Source: Asterella californica (lineage: Eukaryota; Streptophyta; Marchantiopsida; Marchantiales; Aytoniaceae). Taken from it: a stretch of DNA of 64,000 bases. The number at the start of each line of letters is the position of its first letter. Position 1 is the stretch's first letter. Shown piece by piece: positions 34,537 through 48,281 of this stretch. The stretch covers positions 9,052,001 to 9,116,000 of the forward strand of contig JAYKYS010000012.1 in assembly GCA_036924285.1 (NCBI GenBank). The letters run 5' to 3'. The notes beneath the pieces were generated by a model. That model saw only the letters and a list, made by a program, of their open reading frames with translations, did no database searches and had not been told where the DNA came from. A program made the position numbers and the translations under genes.

Positions 34537-35610
34537 GGATGTCTAGATTATAGACAGGTCCCATTTTATGAACTAACCAGCCAAGTACCACATCGTGAGC
34601 AAACAGTTCTAGACGGTTTGCAAAAATTGCACTCATGTTTGTTGCAGGCTTGTTACAAGAACCCCAAGCTGGTGAACCGTATAAGCATGCTCTATCAATC
34701 ACCTTTGGGGAACTTTTGCTCGGTTTCTGTTCATAAATCTCATGTAAAAGTTCTATAGTAAGTTCTAGTGAAAATCTGAATATTTATGAGTAATTGTTAA
34801 ATAACAGTCGTGTCTAGAATTGCAGAAAAAAACGTGGATCGACGTGTTTACGAAAGTAACAAGAGCGATAGAATTAGTTTAATCAATATATTATTTAATA
34901 AAGTTAAAAAAGAAAATAAACCCAATGTCAAACTGTTTGAAGAACAGTTTTGTGGTGTTCTTATACATGTTCGTGTTTCTGACTATGAAGTTGATGTTCC
35001 TTAAGATCCATTTAAGGACTGCAGTGGGGGAATTTTAGTTTGAAACATAAAGGTATATTATTTTTAATTTCTAGAATAAATATAAATAAGTATGTAGGTA
35101 CAGATGCTCAAAATTGGTTTCCCTACGAAGTTGATGTTCCTTAAGATCCATTTAAGGACTGCAGTGGGGGAATTTTACTTTGAAACATAAAGGTATATTA
35201 TTTTTAATTTCTAGAATGAATATAAAGAAGTTGATGTTCCTTAAGATCCATTTAAGGACTGCAGTGGGGGGATTTTACTTTGAAACATAAAGGTATATTA
35301 TTTTTAATTTCTAGAATAAATACAGAGAAGTTGATGTTCCTTAAGATCCATTTAAGGACTGCAATGGGGGAATTTTTACTTTGAAACATAAAGGTATATT
35401 ATTTTTAATTTCTTGAATAAATAGAAAGAAGTATGTAGGTACAGATGCTGAAAATTCGTTTGAACTTCTCTTCCTTAAGATCCATTTAAGGACTGCAGTG
35501 GGGGAATTTTTACTTTGAAACATAAAGGTATATTATTTTTAATTTCTTGAATAAATAGAAAGAAGTATGTAGGTACAGATGCTGAAAATTCGTTTCCCTC
35601 AAAAGGTTTT

Positions 35611-35694
35611 GAGGCGGGGGAGACTCGAACTCCCGACCTCCAGCAGCTTCTCAGCCTTTTATACTGGCGCGCTAGCCTCTTCCGCCACCGCCCT
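35611..35694 (-). tRNA. tRNA-like copy 37, consensus
   Basis: Partner of 19,689. Next copy 1,463 bp on. Confidence 0.6.
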
Positions 35695-36836
35695 GGATGT
35701 CTAGATTATAGACAGGTCCCATTTTATGAAGTAACCAGCCAAGTACCACATCGTGAGCAAACAGTTCTAGACGGTTTGCAAAAATTGCACTCATGTTTGT
35801 TGCAGGCTTGTTACAAGAACCCCAAGCTGGTGAACCGTATAAGCATGCTCCATCAATCACCTTTAGGGAACTTTTGCTCGGTTTCTGTTCATAAATCTCA
35901 TGTAAAAGTTCTATAGTAAGTTCTAGTGAAAATCTGAATATTTATGAGTAATTGTTAAATAACAGTCGTGTCTAGAATTGCAGAAAAAAACATGGATCGA
36001 CGCGTTTACGAAAGTAACAAGAGCGATAGAATTAGTTTAATCAATATATTATTTAATAAAGTTAAAAAAGAAAATAAACCCAATGTCAAACTGTTTGAAG
36101 AACAGTTTTGTGGTGTTCTTATACATGTTCGTGTTTCTGACTATGAAGTTGATGTTCCTTAAGATGCATTTAAGGACTGCAGTGTGGAAATTTTACTTTG
36201 AAACATAAAGGTATATTATTTTTAATTTCTAAAATAAATATAGAGAAGTTGATGTTCCGTAAGATCCATTTAAGGACTGCAGTGGGGGAATTTTTACTTT
36301 GAAACATAAAGGTATATTATTTTTAATTTCAAGAATAAAAGAAAGAAGTATGTAGGTACAGATGCTGAAAATTGGTTTCCCTATGAAGTTGATGTTCCTT
36401 AAGATCCATTTAAGGACTTCAGTGGGGAGATTTTAATTTGAAACATAAAGGTATATTATTTTTAATTTCTAGAATAAATACAGAGAAGTTGATGTTCCTT
36501 AAGATCCATTTAAGGACTGCAGTGGGGGAATTTTACTTTGAAACATAAAGGTATATTATTTTTAGTTTCTAGAATAAATATAAAGAAGTATGTAGGTACA
36601 GATGCTCAAAATTGGTTTCCCTACGAAGTTGATTTTCCTTAAGATCCATTTAAGGACTGCAGTGGGGGAATTTTACTTTGAAACATAAAGGTATCTTATT
36701 TTTAATTTCTAGAATAAATATAGAGAAGTTGATGTTCCTTAAGATCCATTTAAGGACGGCAGTGGGGGGATTTTACTTTGAAACATAAAGGTATATTTTT
36801 TTTAATTTCTAGAATAAATACAAAGAAGTTGATGTT

Positions 36837-36855
36837 CCTTAAATGGATCTTAAGG
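36837..36855. repeat. Inverted core of the subrepeat palindrome, copy 2
   Basis: Same flip, inherited through the 15.4-kb block duplication. Confidence 0.95.
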
Positions 36856-37073
36856 ACTGCAGTGGGAGGATTTTACTTTGAAACATAAAGGTATATTATT
36901 TTTAATTTCTAGAATAAATACAGAGAAGTTGATGTTCCTTAAGATCCATTTAAGGACTGCAGTGGGGGAATTTTTACTTTGAAACATAAAGGTATATTAT
37001 TTTTAATTTCTAGAATAAATAGAAAGAAGTATGTAGGTACAGATGCTGAAAATTGGTTTCCCTCAAAGGTTTT

Positions 37074-37157
37074 GAGGTGGGGGAGACTTGAACTCCCGAC
37101 CTCCAGCAGCTTCTCAGCCTTTTATACTGGCGCGCTAGCCTCTTCCGCCACCGCCCT
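37074..37157 (-). tRNA. tRNA-like copy 38, B-box G to A
   Basis: Partner of 21,152, including the shortened TTT terminator. Next copy 1,108 bp on. Confidence 0.5.
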
Positions 37158-38181
37158 GGATATCTAGATTATAGACAGGTCCCATTTTATGTACTAACCA
37201 GCCAAGTACCACATCGTGAGCAAACAGTTCTAGACGGTTTGCAAAAATTGCACTCATGTTTGTTGCAGGCTTGTTACAAGAACCCCAAGCTGGTGAACCG
37301 TATAAGCATGCTCCATCAATCACCTTTGGGGAACTTTTGCTCGGTTTCTGTTCATAAATCTCATGTAAAAGTTCTATAGTAAGTTCTAGTGAAAATCTGA
37401 ATATCTATGAGTAATTGTTAAATAACAGTCGTGTCTAGAATTGCAGAAAAAAACGTGGATCGACGCGTTTATGAAAGTAACAAGAGCGATAGAATTAGTT
37501 TAATCAATATATTATTTAATAAAGTTAGAAAAGAAAATAAACCCAATGTCAAACTGTTTGAAGAACAGTTTTGTGATGTTCTTATACATGTTCGTGTTTC
37601 TGACTATGAAGTTGATGTTCCTTAAGATCCATTTAAGGACTGCAGTGGGGGAATTTTACTTTGAAACATAAAGGTATATTATTTTTAATTTCTAGAATAA
37701 ATATAAAGAAGTATGTAGGTACAGATGCTCAAAATTGGTTTCCCTACGAAGTTGATGTTCCTTAAGATCCATTTAAGGACTGCAGTGGGGGAATTTTACT
37801 TTGAAACATAAAGGTATATTATTTTTAATTTCTAGAATGAATATAAAGAAGTTGATGTTCCTGAAGATCCATTTAAGGACTGCAGTGGGGGGATTTTACT
37901 TTGAAACATAAAGGTATATTATTTTTAATTTCTAGAATAAATACAGAGAAGTTGATGTTCCTTAAGATCCATTTAAGGACTGCAGTGGGGGAATTTTTAC
38001 TTTGAAACATAAAGGTATATTATTTTTAATTTCTAGAATAAATAGAAAGAAGTATGTAGGTACAGATGCTGGGGGAATTTTTACTTTGAAACATAAAGGT
38101 ATATTATTTTTAATTTCTAGAATAAATAGAAAGAAGTATGTAGGTACAGATGCTGAAAATTGGTTTCCCTCAAAAGGTTTT

Positions 38182-38265
38182 GAGGCGGGGGAGACTCGAA
38201 CTCCCGACCTCCAGCAGCTTCTAAGCCTTTTATACAGGCGCGCTAGCCTCTTCCGCCACCGCCCT
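38182..38265 (-). tRNA. tRNA-like copy 39, broken anticodon stem
   Basis: Partner of 22,260. Spacing to the next copy is 1,264 bp instead of 1,465 because the 7-kb duplication junction falls in this unit. Confidence 0.45.
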
Positions 38266-39445
38266 GGATGTCTAGATTATAGACAGGTCCCATTTTATGA
38301 AGTAACCAGCCAAGTACCACATCGTGAGCAAACAGTTCTAGACGGTTTGCAAAAATTGCACTCATGTTTGTTGCAGGCTTGTTACAAGAACCCCAAGCTG
38401 GTGAACCGTATAAGCATGCTCCATCAATCACCTTTGGGGAACTTTTGCTCGGTTTCTGTTCATAAATCTCATGTAAAAGTTCTATAGTAAGTTCTAGTGA
38501 AAATCTGAATATTTATGAGTAATTGTTAAATAACAGTCGTGTCTAGAATTGCAGAAAAAAACGTGGATCGACGTGTTTACGAAAGTAACAAGAGCGATAG
38601 AATTAGTTTAATCAATATATTATTTAATAAAGTTAAAAAAGAAAATAAACCCAATGTCAAACTGTTTGAAGAACAGTTTTGTGGTGTTCTTATACATGTT
38701 CGTGTTTCTGACTATGAAGTTGATGTTCCTTAAGATCCATTTAAGGACTGCAGTGGGGGAATTTTACTTTGAAACATAATGGTATATTATTTTTAATTTC
38801 AAGAATAAATATAAAGAAGTATGTAGGTACAGATGCTCAAAATTGGTTTCCCTACGAAGTTGATGTTCCTTAAGATCCATTTAAGGACTGCAGTGGGGGA
38901 ATTTTACTTTGAAACATAAAGGTATATTATTTTTAATTTCTAGAATGAATATAAAGAAGTTGATGTTCCTTAAGATCCATTTAAGGACTGCAGTGGGGGG
39001 ATTTTACTTTGAAACATAAAAGTATATTATTTTTAATTTCTAGAATAAATACAAGGAAGTTGATGTTCCTTAAGATGCATTTAAGGACTGCAGTGGGGGA
39101 ATTTTTACTTTGAAACATAAAGGTATATTATTTTTAATTTCTAGAATAAAAGAAAGAAGTATGTAGGTACAGATGCTGAAAATTGGTTTCCCTATGAAGT
39201 TGATGTTCCTTAAGATCCATTTAAGGACTTCAGTGGGGAGATTTTAATTTGAAACATAAAGGTATATTATTTTTAATTTCTAGAATAAATACAGAGAAGT
39301 TGATGTTCCTTAAGATCCATTTAAGGACTGCAGTGGGGGAATTTTTACTTTGAAACATAAAGGTATATTATTTTTAATTTCTAGAATAAATAGAAAGAAG
39401 TATGTAGGTACAGATGCTGAAAATTGGTTTCCCTCAAAAGGTTTT

Positions 39446-39529
39446 GAGGCGGGGGAGACTTGAACTCCCGACCTCCAGCAGCTTCTCAGCCTTTTATACT
39501 GGCGCGCTAGCCTCTTCCGCCACCGCCCT
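39446..39529 (-). tRNA. tRNA-like copy 40, B-box G to A
   Basis: First tRNA-like copy of the third 7-kb block, partner of 16,498 and 32,420. Next copy 1,009 bp on. Confidence 0.56.
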
Positions 39530-40454
39530 GGATATCTAGATTATAGACAGGTCCCATTTTATGAACTAACCAGCCAAGTACCACATCGTGAGCAAACAGT
39601 TCTAGACGGTTTGCAAAAATTGCACTCATGTTTGTTGCAGGCTTGTTACAAGAACCCTATAAGCATGCTCCATCAATCACCTTTGGGGAACTTTTGCTCG
39701 GTTTCTGTTCATAAATCTCATGTAAAAGTTCTATAGTAAGTTCTAGTGAAAATCTGAATATCTATGAGTAATTGTTAAATAGCAGTCGTGTCTAGAATTG
39801 CAGAAAAAAACGTGGATCGACGCGTTTATGAAAGTAACAAGAGCGATAGAATTAGTTTAATCAATATATTATTTAATAAAGTTAGAAAAGAAAATAAACC
39901 CAATGTCAAACTGTTTGAAGAACAGTTTTGTGGTGTTCTTATACAAGTTCGTTTTTCTGACTATGAAGTTGATGTTCCTTAAGATCCATTTAAGGACTGC
40001 AGTGGGGGAATTTTACTTTGAAACATAAAGGTATATTATTTTTAATTTCTAGAATAAATATAAAGAAGTATGTAGGTACAGATGCTCAAAATTGGTTTCC
40101 CTACGAAGTTGATGTTCCTTAAGATCCATTTAAGGACTGCAGTGGGGGAATTTTACTTTGAAACATAAAGGTATATTATTTTTAATTTCTAGAATGAATA
40201 TAAAGAAGTTGATGTTCCTTAAGATCCATTTAAGGACTGCAGTGGGGGGATTTTACTTTGAAACATAAAGGTATATTATTTTTAATTTCTAGAATAAATA
40301 CAGAGAAGTTGATGTTCCTTAAGATCCATTTAAGGACTGCAGTGGGGGAATTTTTACTTTGAAACATAAAGGTATATTATTTTTAATTTCTTGAATAAAT
40401 AGAAAGAAGTATGTAGGTACAGATGCTGAAAATTCGTTTCCCTCAAAAGGTTTT

Positions 40455-40538
40455 GAGGCGGGGGAGACTCGAACTCCCGACCTCCAGCAGCTTCTCAGCC
40501 TTTTATACTGGCGCGCTAGCCTCTTCCGCCACCGCCCT
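40455..40538 (-). tRNA. tRNA-like copy 41, consensus
   Basis: Partner of 17,507 and 33,429. Next copy 1,024 bp on. Confidence 0.6.
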
Positions 40539-41478
40539 GGATGTCTAGATTATAGACAGGTCCCATTTTATGAAGTAACCAGCCAAGTACCACATCGTGA
40601 GCAAACAGTTCTAGACGGTTTGCAAAAATTGCACTCATGTTTGTTGCAGGCTTGTTACAAGAACCCCAAGCTGGTGAACCGTATAAGCATGCTCCATCAA
40701 TCACCTTTAGGGAACTTTTGCTCGGTTTCTGTTCATAAATCTCATGTAAAAGTTCTATAGTAAGTTCTAGTGAAAATCTGAATATTTATGAGTAATTGTT
40801 AAATAACAGTCGTGTCTAGAATTGCAGAAAAAAACGTGGATCGACGCGTTTACGAAAGTAACAAGAGCGATAGAATTAGTTTAATCAATATATTATTTAA
40901 TAAAGTTAAAAAAGAAAATAAACCCAATGTCAAACTGTTTGAAGAACAGTTTTGTGGTGTTCTTATATATGTTCGTGTTTCTGACTATGAAGTTGATGTT
41001 CCTTAAGATGCATTTAAGGACTGCAGTGGGGGAATTTTACTTTGAAACATAAAGGTATATTATTTTTAATTTCTAGAATAAATATAAAGAAGTATGTAGG
41101 TACAGATGCTCAAAATTGGTTTCCCTATGAAGTTGATGTTCCTTAAGATCCATTTAAGGACTGTAGTGGGGGAATTTTACTTTGAAACATAAAGGTATAT
41201 TATTTTTAATTTCTAGAATGAATATAAAGAAGTTGATGTTCCTTAAGATCCATTTAAGGACTGCAGTGGGTAAATTTTACTTTGAAACATAAAGGTATAT
41301 TATTTTTAATTTCTAGAATAAATACAGAGAAGTTGATGTTCCTTAAGATCCATTTAAGGACTGCAGTGGGGGAATTTTTACTTTGAAACATAAAGGTATA
41401 TTATTTTTAATTTCTAGAATAAATAGAAAGAAGTATGTAGGTACAGATGCTGAAAATTGGTTTCCCTCAAAAGGTTTT

Positions 41479-41562
41479 GAGGCGGGGGAGACTCGAACTC
41501 CCGACCTCCAGCAGCTTCTCAGCCTTTTATACTGGCGCGCTAGCCTCTTCCGCCACCGCCCT
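41479..41562 (-). tRNA. tRNA-like copy 42, consensus
   Basis: Partner of 18,531 and 34,453. Next copy 1,158 bp on. Confidence 0.6.
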
Positions 41563-42636
41563 GGATGTCTAGATTATAGACAGGTCCCATTTTATGAACT
41601 AACCAGCCAAGTACCACATCGTGAGCAAACAGTTCTAGACGGTTTGCAAAAATTGCACTCATGTTTGTTGCAGGCTTGTTACAAGAACCCCAAGCTGGTG
41701 AACCGTATAAGCATGCTCTATCAATCACCTTTGGGGAACTTTTGCTCGGTTTCTGTTCATAAATCTCATGTAAAAGTTCTATAGTAAGTTCTAGTGAAAA
41801 TCTGAATATTTATGAGTAATTGTTAAATAACAGTCGTGTCTAGAATTGCAGAAAAAAACGTGGATCGACGTGTTTACGAAAGTAACAAGAGCGATAGAAT
41901 TAGTTTAATCAATATATTATTTAATAAAGTTAAAAAAGAAAATAAACCCAATGTCAAACTGTTTGAAGAACAGTTTTGTGGTGTTCTTATACATGTTCGT
42001 GTTTCTGACTATGAAGTTGATGTTCCTTAAGATCCATTTAAGGACTGCAGTGGGGGAATTTTAGTTTGAAACATAAAGGTATATTATTTTTAATTTCTAG
42101 AATAAATATAAATAAGTATGTAGGTACAGATGCTCAAAATTGGTTTCCCTACGAAGTTGATGTTCCTTAAGATCCATTTAAGGACTGCAGTGGGGGAATT
42201 TTACTTTGAAACATAAAGGTATATTATTTTTAATTTCTAGAATGAATATAAAGAAGTTGATGTTCCTTAAGATCCATTTAAGGACTGCAGTGGGGGGATT
42301 TTACTTTGAAACATAAAGGTATATTATTTTTAATTTCTAGAATAAATACAGAGAAGTTGATGTTCCTTAAGATCCATTTAAGGACTGCAATGGGGGAATT
42401 TTTACTTTGAAACATAAAGGTATATTATTTTTAATTTCTTGAATAAATAGAAAGAAGTATGTAGGTACAGATGCTGAAAATTCGTTTGAACTTCTCTTCC
42501 TTAAGATCCATTTAAGGACTGCAGTGGGGGAATTTTTACTTTGAAACATAAAGGTATATTATTTTTAATTTCTTGAATAAATAGAAAGAAGTATGTAGGT
42601 ACAGATGCTGAAAATTCGTTTCCCTCAAAAGGTTTT

Positions 42637-42720
42637 GAGGCGGGGGAGACTCGAACTCCCGACCTCCAGCAGCTTCTCAGCCTTTTATACTGGCGCGCTA
42701 GCCTCTTCCGCCACCGCCCT
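42637..42720 (-). tRNA. tRNA-like copy 43, consensus
   Basis: Partner of 19,689 and 35,611. Next copy 1,463 bp on. Confidence 0.6.
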
Positions 42721-43862
42721 GGATGTCTAGATTATAGACAGGTCCCATTTTATGAAGTAACCAGCCAAGTACCACATCGTGAGCAAACAGTTCTAGACGG
42801 TTTGCAAAAATTGCACTCATGTTTGTTGCAGGCTTGTTACAAGAACCCCAAGCTGGTGAACCGTATAAGCATGCTCCATCAATCACCTTTAGGGAACTTT
42901 TGCTCGGTTTCTGTTCATAAATCTCATGTAAAAGTTCTATAGTAAGTTCTAGTGAAAATCTGAATATTTATGAGTAATTGTTAAATAACAGTCGTGTCTA
43001 GAATTGCAGAAAAAAACATGGATCGACGCGTTTACGAAAGTAACAAGAGCGATAGAATTAGTTTAATCAATATATTATTTAATAAAGTTAAAAAAGAAAA
43101 TAAACCCAATGTCAAACTGTTTGAAGAACAGTTTTGTGGTGTTCTTATACATGTTCGTGTTTCTGACTATGAAGTTGATGTTCCTTAAGATGCATTTAAG
43201 GACTGCAGTGTGGAAATTTTACTTTGAAACATAAAGGTATATTATTTTTAATTTCTAAAATAAATATAGAGAAGTTGATGTTCCGTAAGATCCATTTAAG
43301 GACTGCAGTGGGGGAATTTTTACTTTGAAACATAAAGGTATATTATTTTTAATTTCAAGAATAAAAGAAAGAAGTATGTAGGTACAGATGCTGAAAATTG
43401 GTTTCCCTATGAAGTTGATGTTCCTTAAGATCCATTTAAGGACTTCAGTGGGGAGATTTTAATTTGAAACATAAAGGTATATTATTTTTAATTTCTAGAA
43501 TAAATACAGAGAAGTTGATGTTCCTTAAGATCCATTTAAGGACTGCAGTGGGGGAATTTTACTTTGAAACATAAAGGTATATTATTTTTAGTTTCTAGAA
43601 TAAATATAAAGAAGTATGTAGGTACAGATGCTCAAAATTGGTTTCCCTACGAAGTTGATTTTCCTTAAGATCCATTTAAGGACTGCAGTGGGGGAATTTT
43701 ACTTTGAAACATAAAGGTATCTTATTTTTAATTTCTAGAATAAATATAGAGAAGTTGATGTTCCTTAAGATCCATTTAAGGACGGCAGTGGGGGGATTTT
43801 ACTTTGAAACATAAAGGTATATTTTTTTTAATTTCTAGAATAAATACAAAGAAGTTGATGTT

Positions 43863-43881
43863 CCTTAAATGGATCTTAAGG
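43863..43881. repeat. Inverted core of the subrepeat palindrome, copy 3
   Basis: Same flip, inherited through the 7-kb tandem duplication. Confidence 0.95.
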
Positions 43882-44099
43882 ACTGCAGTGGGAGGATTTT
43901 ACTTTGAAACATAAAGGTATATTATTTTTAATTTCTAGAATAAATACAGAGAAGTTGATGTTCCTTAAGATCCATTTAAGGACTGCAGTGGGGGAATTTT
44001 TACTTTGAAACATAAAGGTATATTATTTTTAATTTCTAGAATAAATAGAAAGAAGTATGTAGGTACAGATGCTGAAAATTGGTTTCCCTCAAAGGTTTT

Positions 44100-44183
44100 G
44101 AGGTGGGGGAGACTTGAACTCCCGACCTCCAGCAGCTTCTCAGCCTTTTATACTGGCGCGCTAGCCTCTTCCGCCACCGCCCT
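44100..44183 (-). tRNA. tRNA-like copy 44, B-box G to A
   Basis: Partner of 21,152 and 37,074. Next copy is 1,024 bp on rather than 1,108, because the 84-bp duplication is absent here. Confidence 0.5.
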
Positions 44184-45123
44184 GGATATCTAGATTATAG
44201 ACAGGTCCCATTTTATGTACTAACCAGCCAAGTACCACATCGTGAGCAAACAGTTCTAGACGGTTTGCAAAAATTGCACTCATGTTTGTTGCAGGCTTGT
44301 TACAAGAACCCCAAGCTGGTGAACCGTATAAGCATGCTCCATCAATCACCTTTGGGGAACTTTTGCTCGGTTTCTGTTCATAAATCTCATGTAAAAGTTC
44401 TATAGTAAGTTCTAGTGAAAATCTGAATATCTATGAGTAATTGTTAAATAACAGTCGTGTCTAGAATTGCAGAAAAAAACGTGGATCGACGCGTTTATGA
44501 AAGTAACAAGAGCGATAGAATTAGTTTAATCAATATATTATTTAATAAAGTTAGAAAAGAAAATAAACCCAATGTCAAACTGTTTGAAGAACAGTTTTGT
44601 GATGTTCTTATACATGTTCGTGTTTCTGACTATGAAGTTGATGTTCCTTAAGATCCATTTAAGGACTGCAGTGGGGGAATTTTACTTTGAAACATAAAGG
44701 TATATTATTTTTAATTTCTAGAATAAATATAAAGAAGTATGTAGGTACAGATGCTCAAAATTGGTTTCCCTACGAAGTTGATGTTCCTTAAGATCCATTT
44801 AAGGACTGCAGTGGGGGAATTTTACTTTGAAACATAAAGGTATATTATTTTTAATTTCTAGAATGAATATAAAGAAGTTGATGTTCCTGAAGATCCATTT
44901 AAGGACTGCAGTGGGGGGATTTTACTTTGAAACATAAAGGTATATTATTTTTAATTTCTAGAATAAATACAGAGAAGTTGATGTTCCTTAAGATCCATTT
45001 AAGGACTGCAGTGGGGGAATTTTTACTTTGAAACATAAAGGTATATTATTTTTAATTTCTAGAATAAATAGAAAGAAGTATGTAGGTACAGATGCTGAAA
45101 ATTGGTTTCCCTCAAAAGGTTTT

Positions 45124-45207
45124 GAGGCGGGGGAGACTCGAACTCCCGACCTCCAGCAGCTTCTAAGCCTTTTATACAGGCGCGCTAGCCTCTTCCGCCA
45201 CCGCCCT
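45124..45207 (-). tRNA. tRNA-like copy 45, broken anticodon stem
   Basis: Partner of 22,260 and 38,182. Next copy 1,225 bp on. Confidence 0.45.
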
Positions 45208-46348
45208 GGATGTCTAGATTATAGACAGGTCCCATTTTATGAAGTAACCAGCCAAGTACCACATCGTGAGCAAACAGTTCTAGACGGTTTGCAAAAATTG
45301 CACTCATGTTTGTTGCAGGCTTGTTACAAGAACCCCAAGCTGGTGAACCGTATAAGCATGCTCCATCAATCACCTTTGGGGAACTTTTGCTCGGTTTCTG
45401 TTCATAAATCTCATGTAAAAGTTCTATAGTAAGTTCTAGTGAAAATCTGAATATTTATGAGTAATTGTTAAATAACAGTCGTGTCTAGAATTGCAGAAAA
45501 AAACGTGGATCGACGTGTTTACGAAAGTAACAAGAGCGATAGAATTAGTTTAATCAATATATTATTTAATAAAGTTAAAAAAGAAAATAAACCCAATGTC
45601 AAACTGTTTGAAGAACAGTTTTGTGGTGTTCTTATACATGTTCGTGTTTCTGACTATGAAGTTGATGTTCCTTAAGATCCATTTAAGGACTGCAGTGGGG
45701 GAATTTTACTTTGAAACATAAAGGTATATTATTTTTAATTTCAAGAATAAATATAAAGAAGTATGTAGGTACAGATGCTCAAAATTGGTTTCCCTACGAA
45801 GTTGATGTTCCTTAAGATCCATTTAAGGACTGCAGTGGGGGAATTTTACTTTGAAACATAAAGGTATATTATTTTTAATTTCTAGAATGAATATAAAGAA
45901 GTTGATGTTCCTTAAGATCCATTTAAGGACTGCAGTGGGGGGATTTTACTTTGAAACATAAAAGTATATTATTTTTAATTTCTAGAATAAATACAAGGAA
46001 GTTGATGTTCCTTAAGATGCATTTAAGGACTGCAGTGGGGGAATTTTTACTTTGAAACATAAAGGTATATTATTTTTAATTTCTAGAATAAATAGAAAAA
46101 AGTTGATGTTCCTTAAGATCCATTTAAGGACTGCAGTGGGGGGATTTTACTTTGAAACATAAAGGTATATTATTTTTAATTTCTAGAATAAATACAGAGA
46201 AGTTGATGTTCCTTAAGATCCATTTAAGGACTGCAGTGGGGGAATTTTTACTTTGAAACATAAAGGTATATTATTTTTAATTTCTAGAATAAATAGAAAG
46301 AAGTATGTAGGTACAGATGCTAAAAATTGGTTTCCCTCAAAAGGTTTT

Positions 46349-46432
46349 GAGGCGGGGGAGACTCGAACTCCCGACCTCCAGCAGCTTCTCAGCATTTTAT
46401 ACTGGCGCGCTAGGCTCTTCCGCCACCGCCCT
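46349..46432 (-). tRNA. tRNA-like copy 46, divergent
   Basis: Private changes: anticodon-loop base 38 is T (ATAAAAT), and the D-loop GG is changed (GAAGAGCCTAG). The 5' flank reads CTAGG instead of CCAGG. Next copy 924 bp on. Confidence 0.5.
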
Positions 46433-47272
46433 AGATGTCTAGATTATAGACAGGTCCCATTTTATGGACTAACCAGCCAAATACCACATCGTGAGCAAAC
46501 AGTTCTAGACGGTTTGCAAAAATTGCACTCATGTTTGTTGCAGGCTTGTTACAAGAACCCCAAGCTGGTGAATCGTATAAGCATGCTCCATCAATCACCT
46601 TTGGGGAACTTTTGCTCGGTTTCTGTTCATAAATCTCATGTAAAAGTTCTATAGTAAGTTCTAGTGAAAATCTGAATATTTATGAGTAATTGTTAAATAA
46701 CAGTCGTGTCTAGAATTGCAGAAAAAAACGTGGATCGACGCGTTTACGAAAGTAACAAGAGCGATAGAATTAGTTTAATCAATATATTATTTAATAAAGT
46801 TAAAAAAGAAAATAAAGCCAATGTCAAACTGTTTGAAGAACAGTTTTGTGGTGTTCTTATACATGTTCGTGTTTCTGACTATGAAGTTGATGTTCCTTAA
46901 GATCCATTTAAGGACTGCAGTGGGGGAATTTTACTTTGAAACATAAAGGTATATTATTTTTAGTTTCTAGAATAAATATAAAGAAGTATGTAGGTACAGA
47001 TGCTCAAAATTGGTTTCCCTACGAAGTTGATGTTCCTTAAGATCCATTTAAGGACTGCAGTGGGGGAATTTTACTTTGAAACATTAAGGTATATTATTTT
47101 TAATTTCTAGAATAAATCTAGAGAAGTTGATGTTCATTAAGATCCATTTAAGGACTGCAGTGGGGGAATTTTTACTTTGGAACATAAAGGTATATTATTT
47201 TTAATTTCTAGAATAAATAGAAAGAAGTATGTAGGTACAGATGCTGAAAATTGGTTTCCCTCAAAAGGTTTT

Positions 47273-47356
47273 GAGGCGGGGGAGACTCGAACTCCTGACC
47301 TCTAGCAGCTTCTCAGCCTTTTATACTGGCGCGCTAGCCTCTTCCGCCACCGCCCT
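47273..47356 (-). tRNA. tRNA-like copy 47
   Basis: AGGAG T stem and CTAGAGG variable region. First member of the 'odd' half of the 1,849-bp dimer. Next copy 925 bp on. Confidence 0.55.
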
Positions 47357-48197
47357 GGATGTCTAGATTATAGACAGGTCCCATTTTATGAACTAACCAG
47401 CCAAGTACCACATCGTGAGCAAACAGTTCTAGACGGTTTGCAAAAATTGCACTCATGTTTGTTGCAGGCTTGTTACAAGAACCCCAAGCTGGTGAACCGT
47501 ATAAGCATGCTCCATCAATCACCTTTAGGGAACTTTTGCTCGGTTTCTGTTCATAAATCTCATGTAAAAGTTCTATAGTAAGTTCTAGTGAAAATCTGAA
47601 TATTTATGAGTAATTGTTAAATAACAGTCGTGTCTAGAATTGTAGAAAAAAACGTGGATCGACGCGTTTACGAAAGTAACAAGAGCGATAGAATTAGTTT
47701 AATCAATATATTATTTAATAAAGTTAAAAAAGAAAATAAACCCAATGTCAAACTGTTTGAAGAACAGTTTTGTGGTGTTCTTATACATGTTCGTGTTTCT
47801 GACTATGAAGTTGATGTTCCTTAAGATGCATTTAAGGACTGCAGTGGGGGAATTTTACTTTGAAACATAAAGGTATATTATTTTTAATTTCTTGAATGAA
47901 TATAAAGAAGTATGTAGGTACAGATGCTCAAAATTGGTTTCCCTATGAAGTTGATGTTCCTTAAGATCCATTTAAGGACTGCAGTGGGGGGGATTTTACT
48001 TTGAAACATAAAGGTATATTATTTTTAATTTCTAGAATAAATATAGAGAAGTTGATGTTCCTTAAGATCCATTTAAGAACTGCAGTGGGGGAATTTTTAG
48101 TTTGAAACATAAAGGTATATTATTTTTAATTTCTAAAATAAACAGAAAGAAGTATGTAGGTACAGATGCTGAAAATTGGTTTCCCTCAAAAGGTTTT

Positions 48198-48281
48198 GAG
48201 GCGGGGGAGACTCGAACTCCCGACCTCCAGCAGCTTCTCAGCCTTTTATACTGGTGCGCTAGCCTCTTCCGCCACCGCCCT
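48198..48281 (-). tRNA. tRNA-like copy 48
   Basis: Base 26, between D and anticodon stems, is A instead of G (GCGCACCAG). 'Even' half of the 1,849-bp dimer. Next copy 924 bp on. Confidence 0.57.

Larger units (their letters stand above)
23762..39146. repeat. 15.4-kb block, copy 2
   Basis: Second copy, with few substitutions against copy 1 (for example 24,869, 28,313, 32,001 and 38,780 regions). Confidence 0.9.
39146..46083. repeat. 7-kb tandem copy of the right end of the 15.4-kb block
   Basis: Matches 32,120-39,146 at offset 7,026, dropping to 6,942 after the missing 84 bp. At its left edge AATAAAAGAAAGAAG replaces the AATAGAAAAAAGTTGATG found at the corresponding right edge (46,090) and at 23,227, so 39,146 is the new junction and 46,083 keeps the older one. 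Confidence 0.88.
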
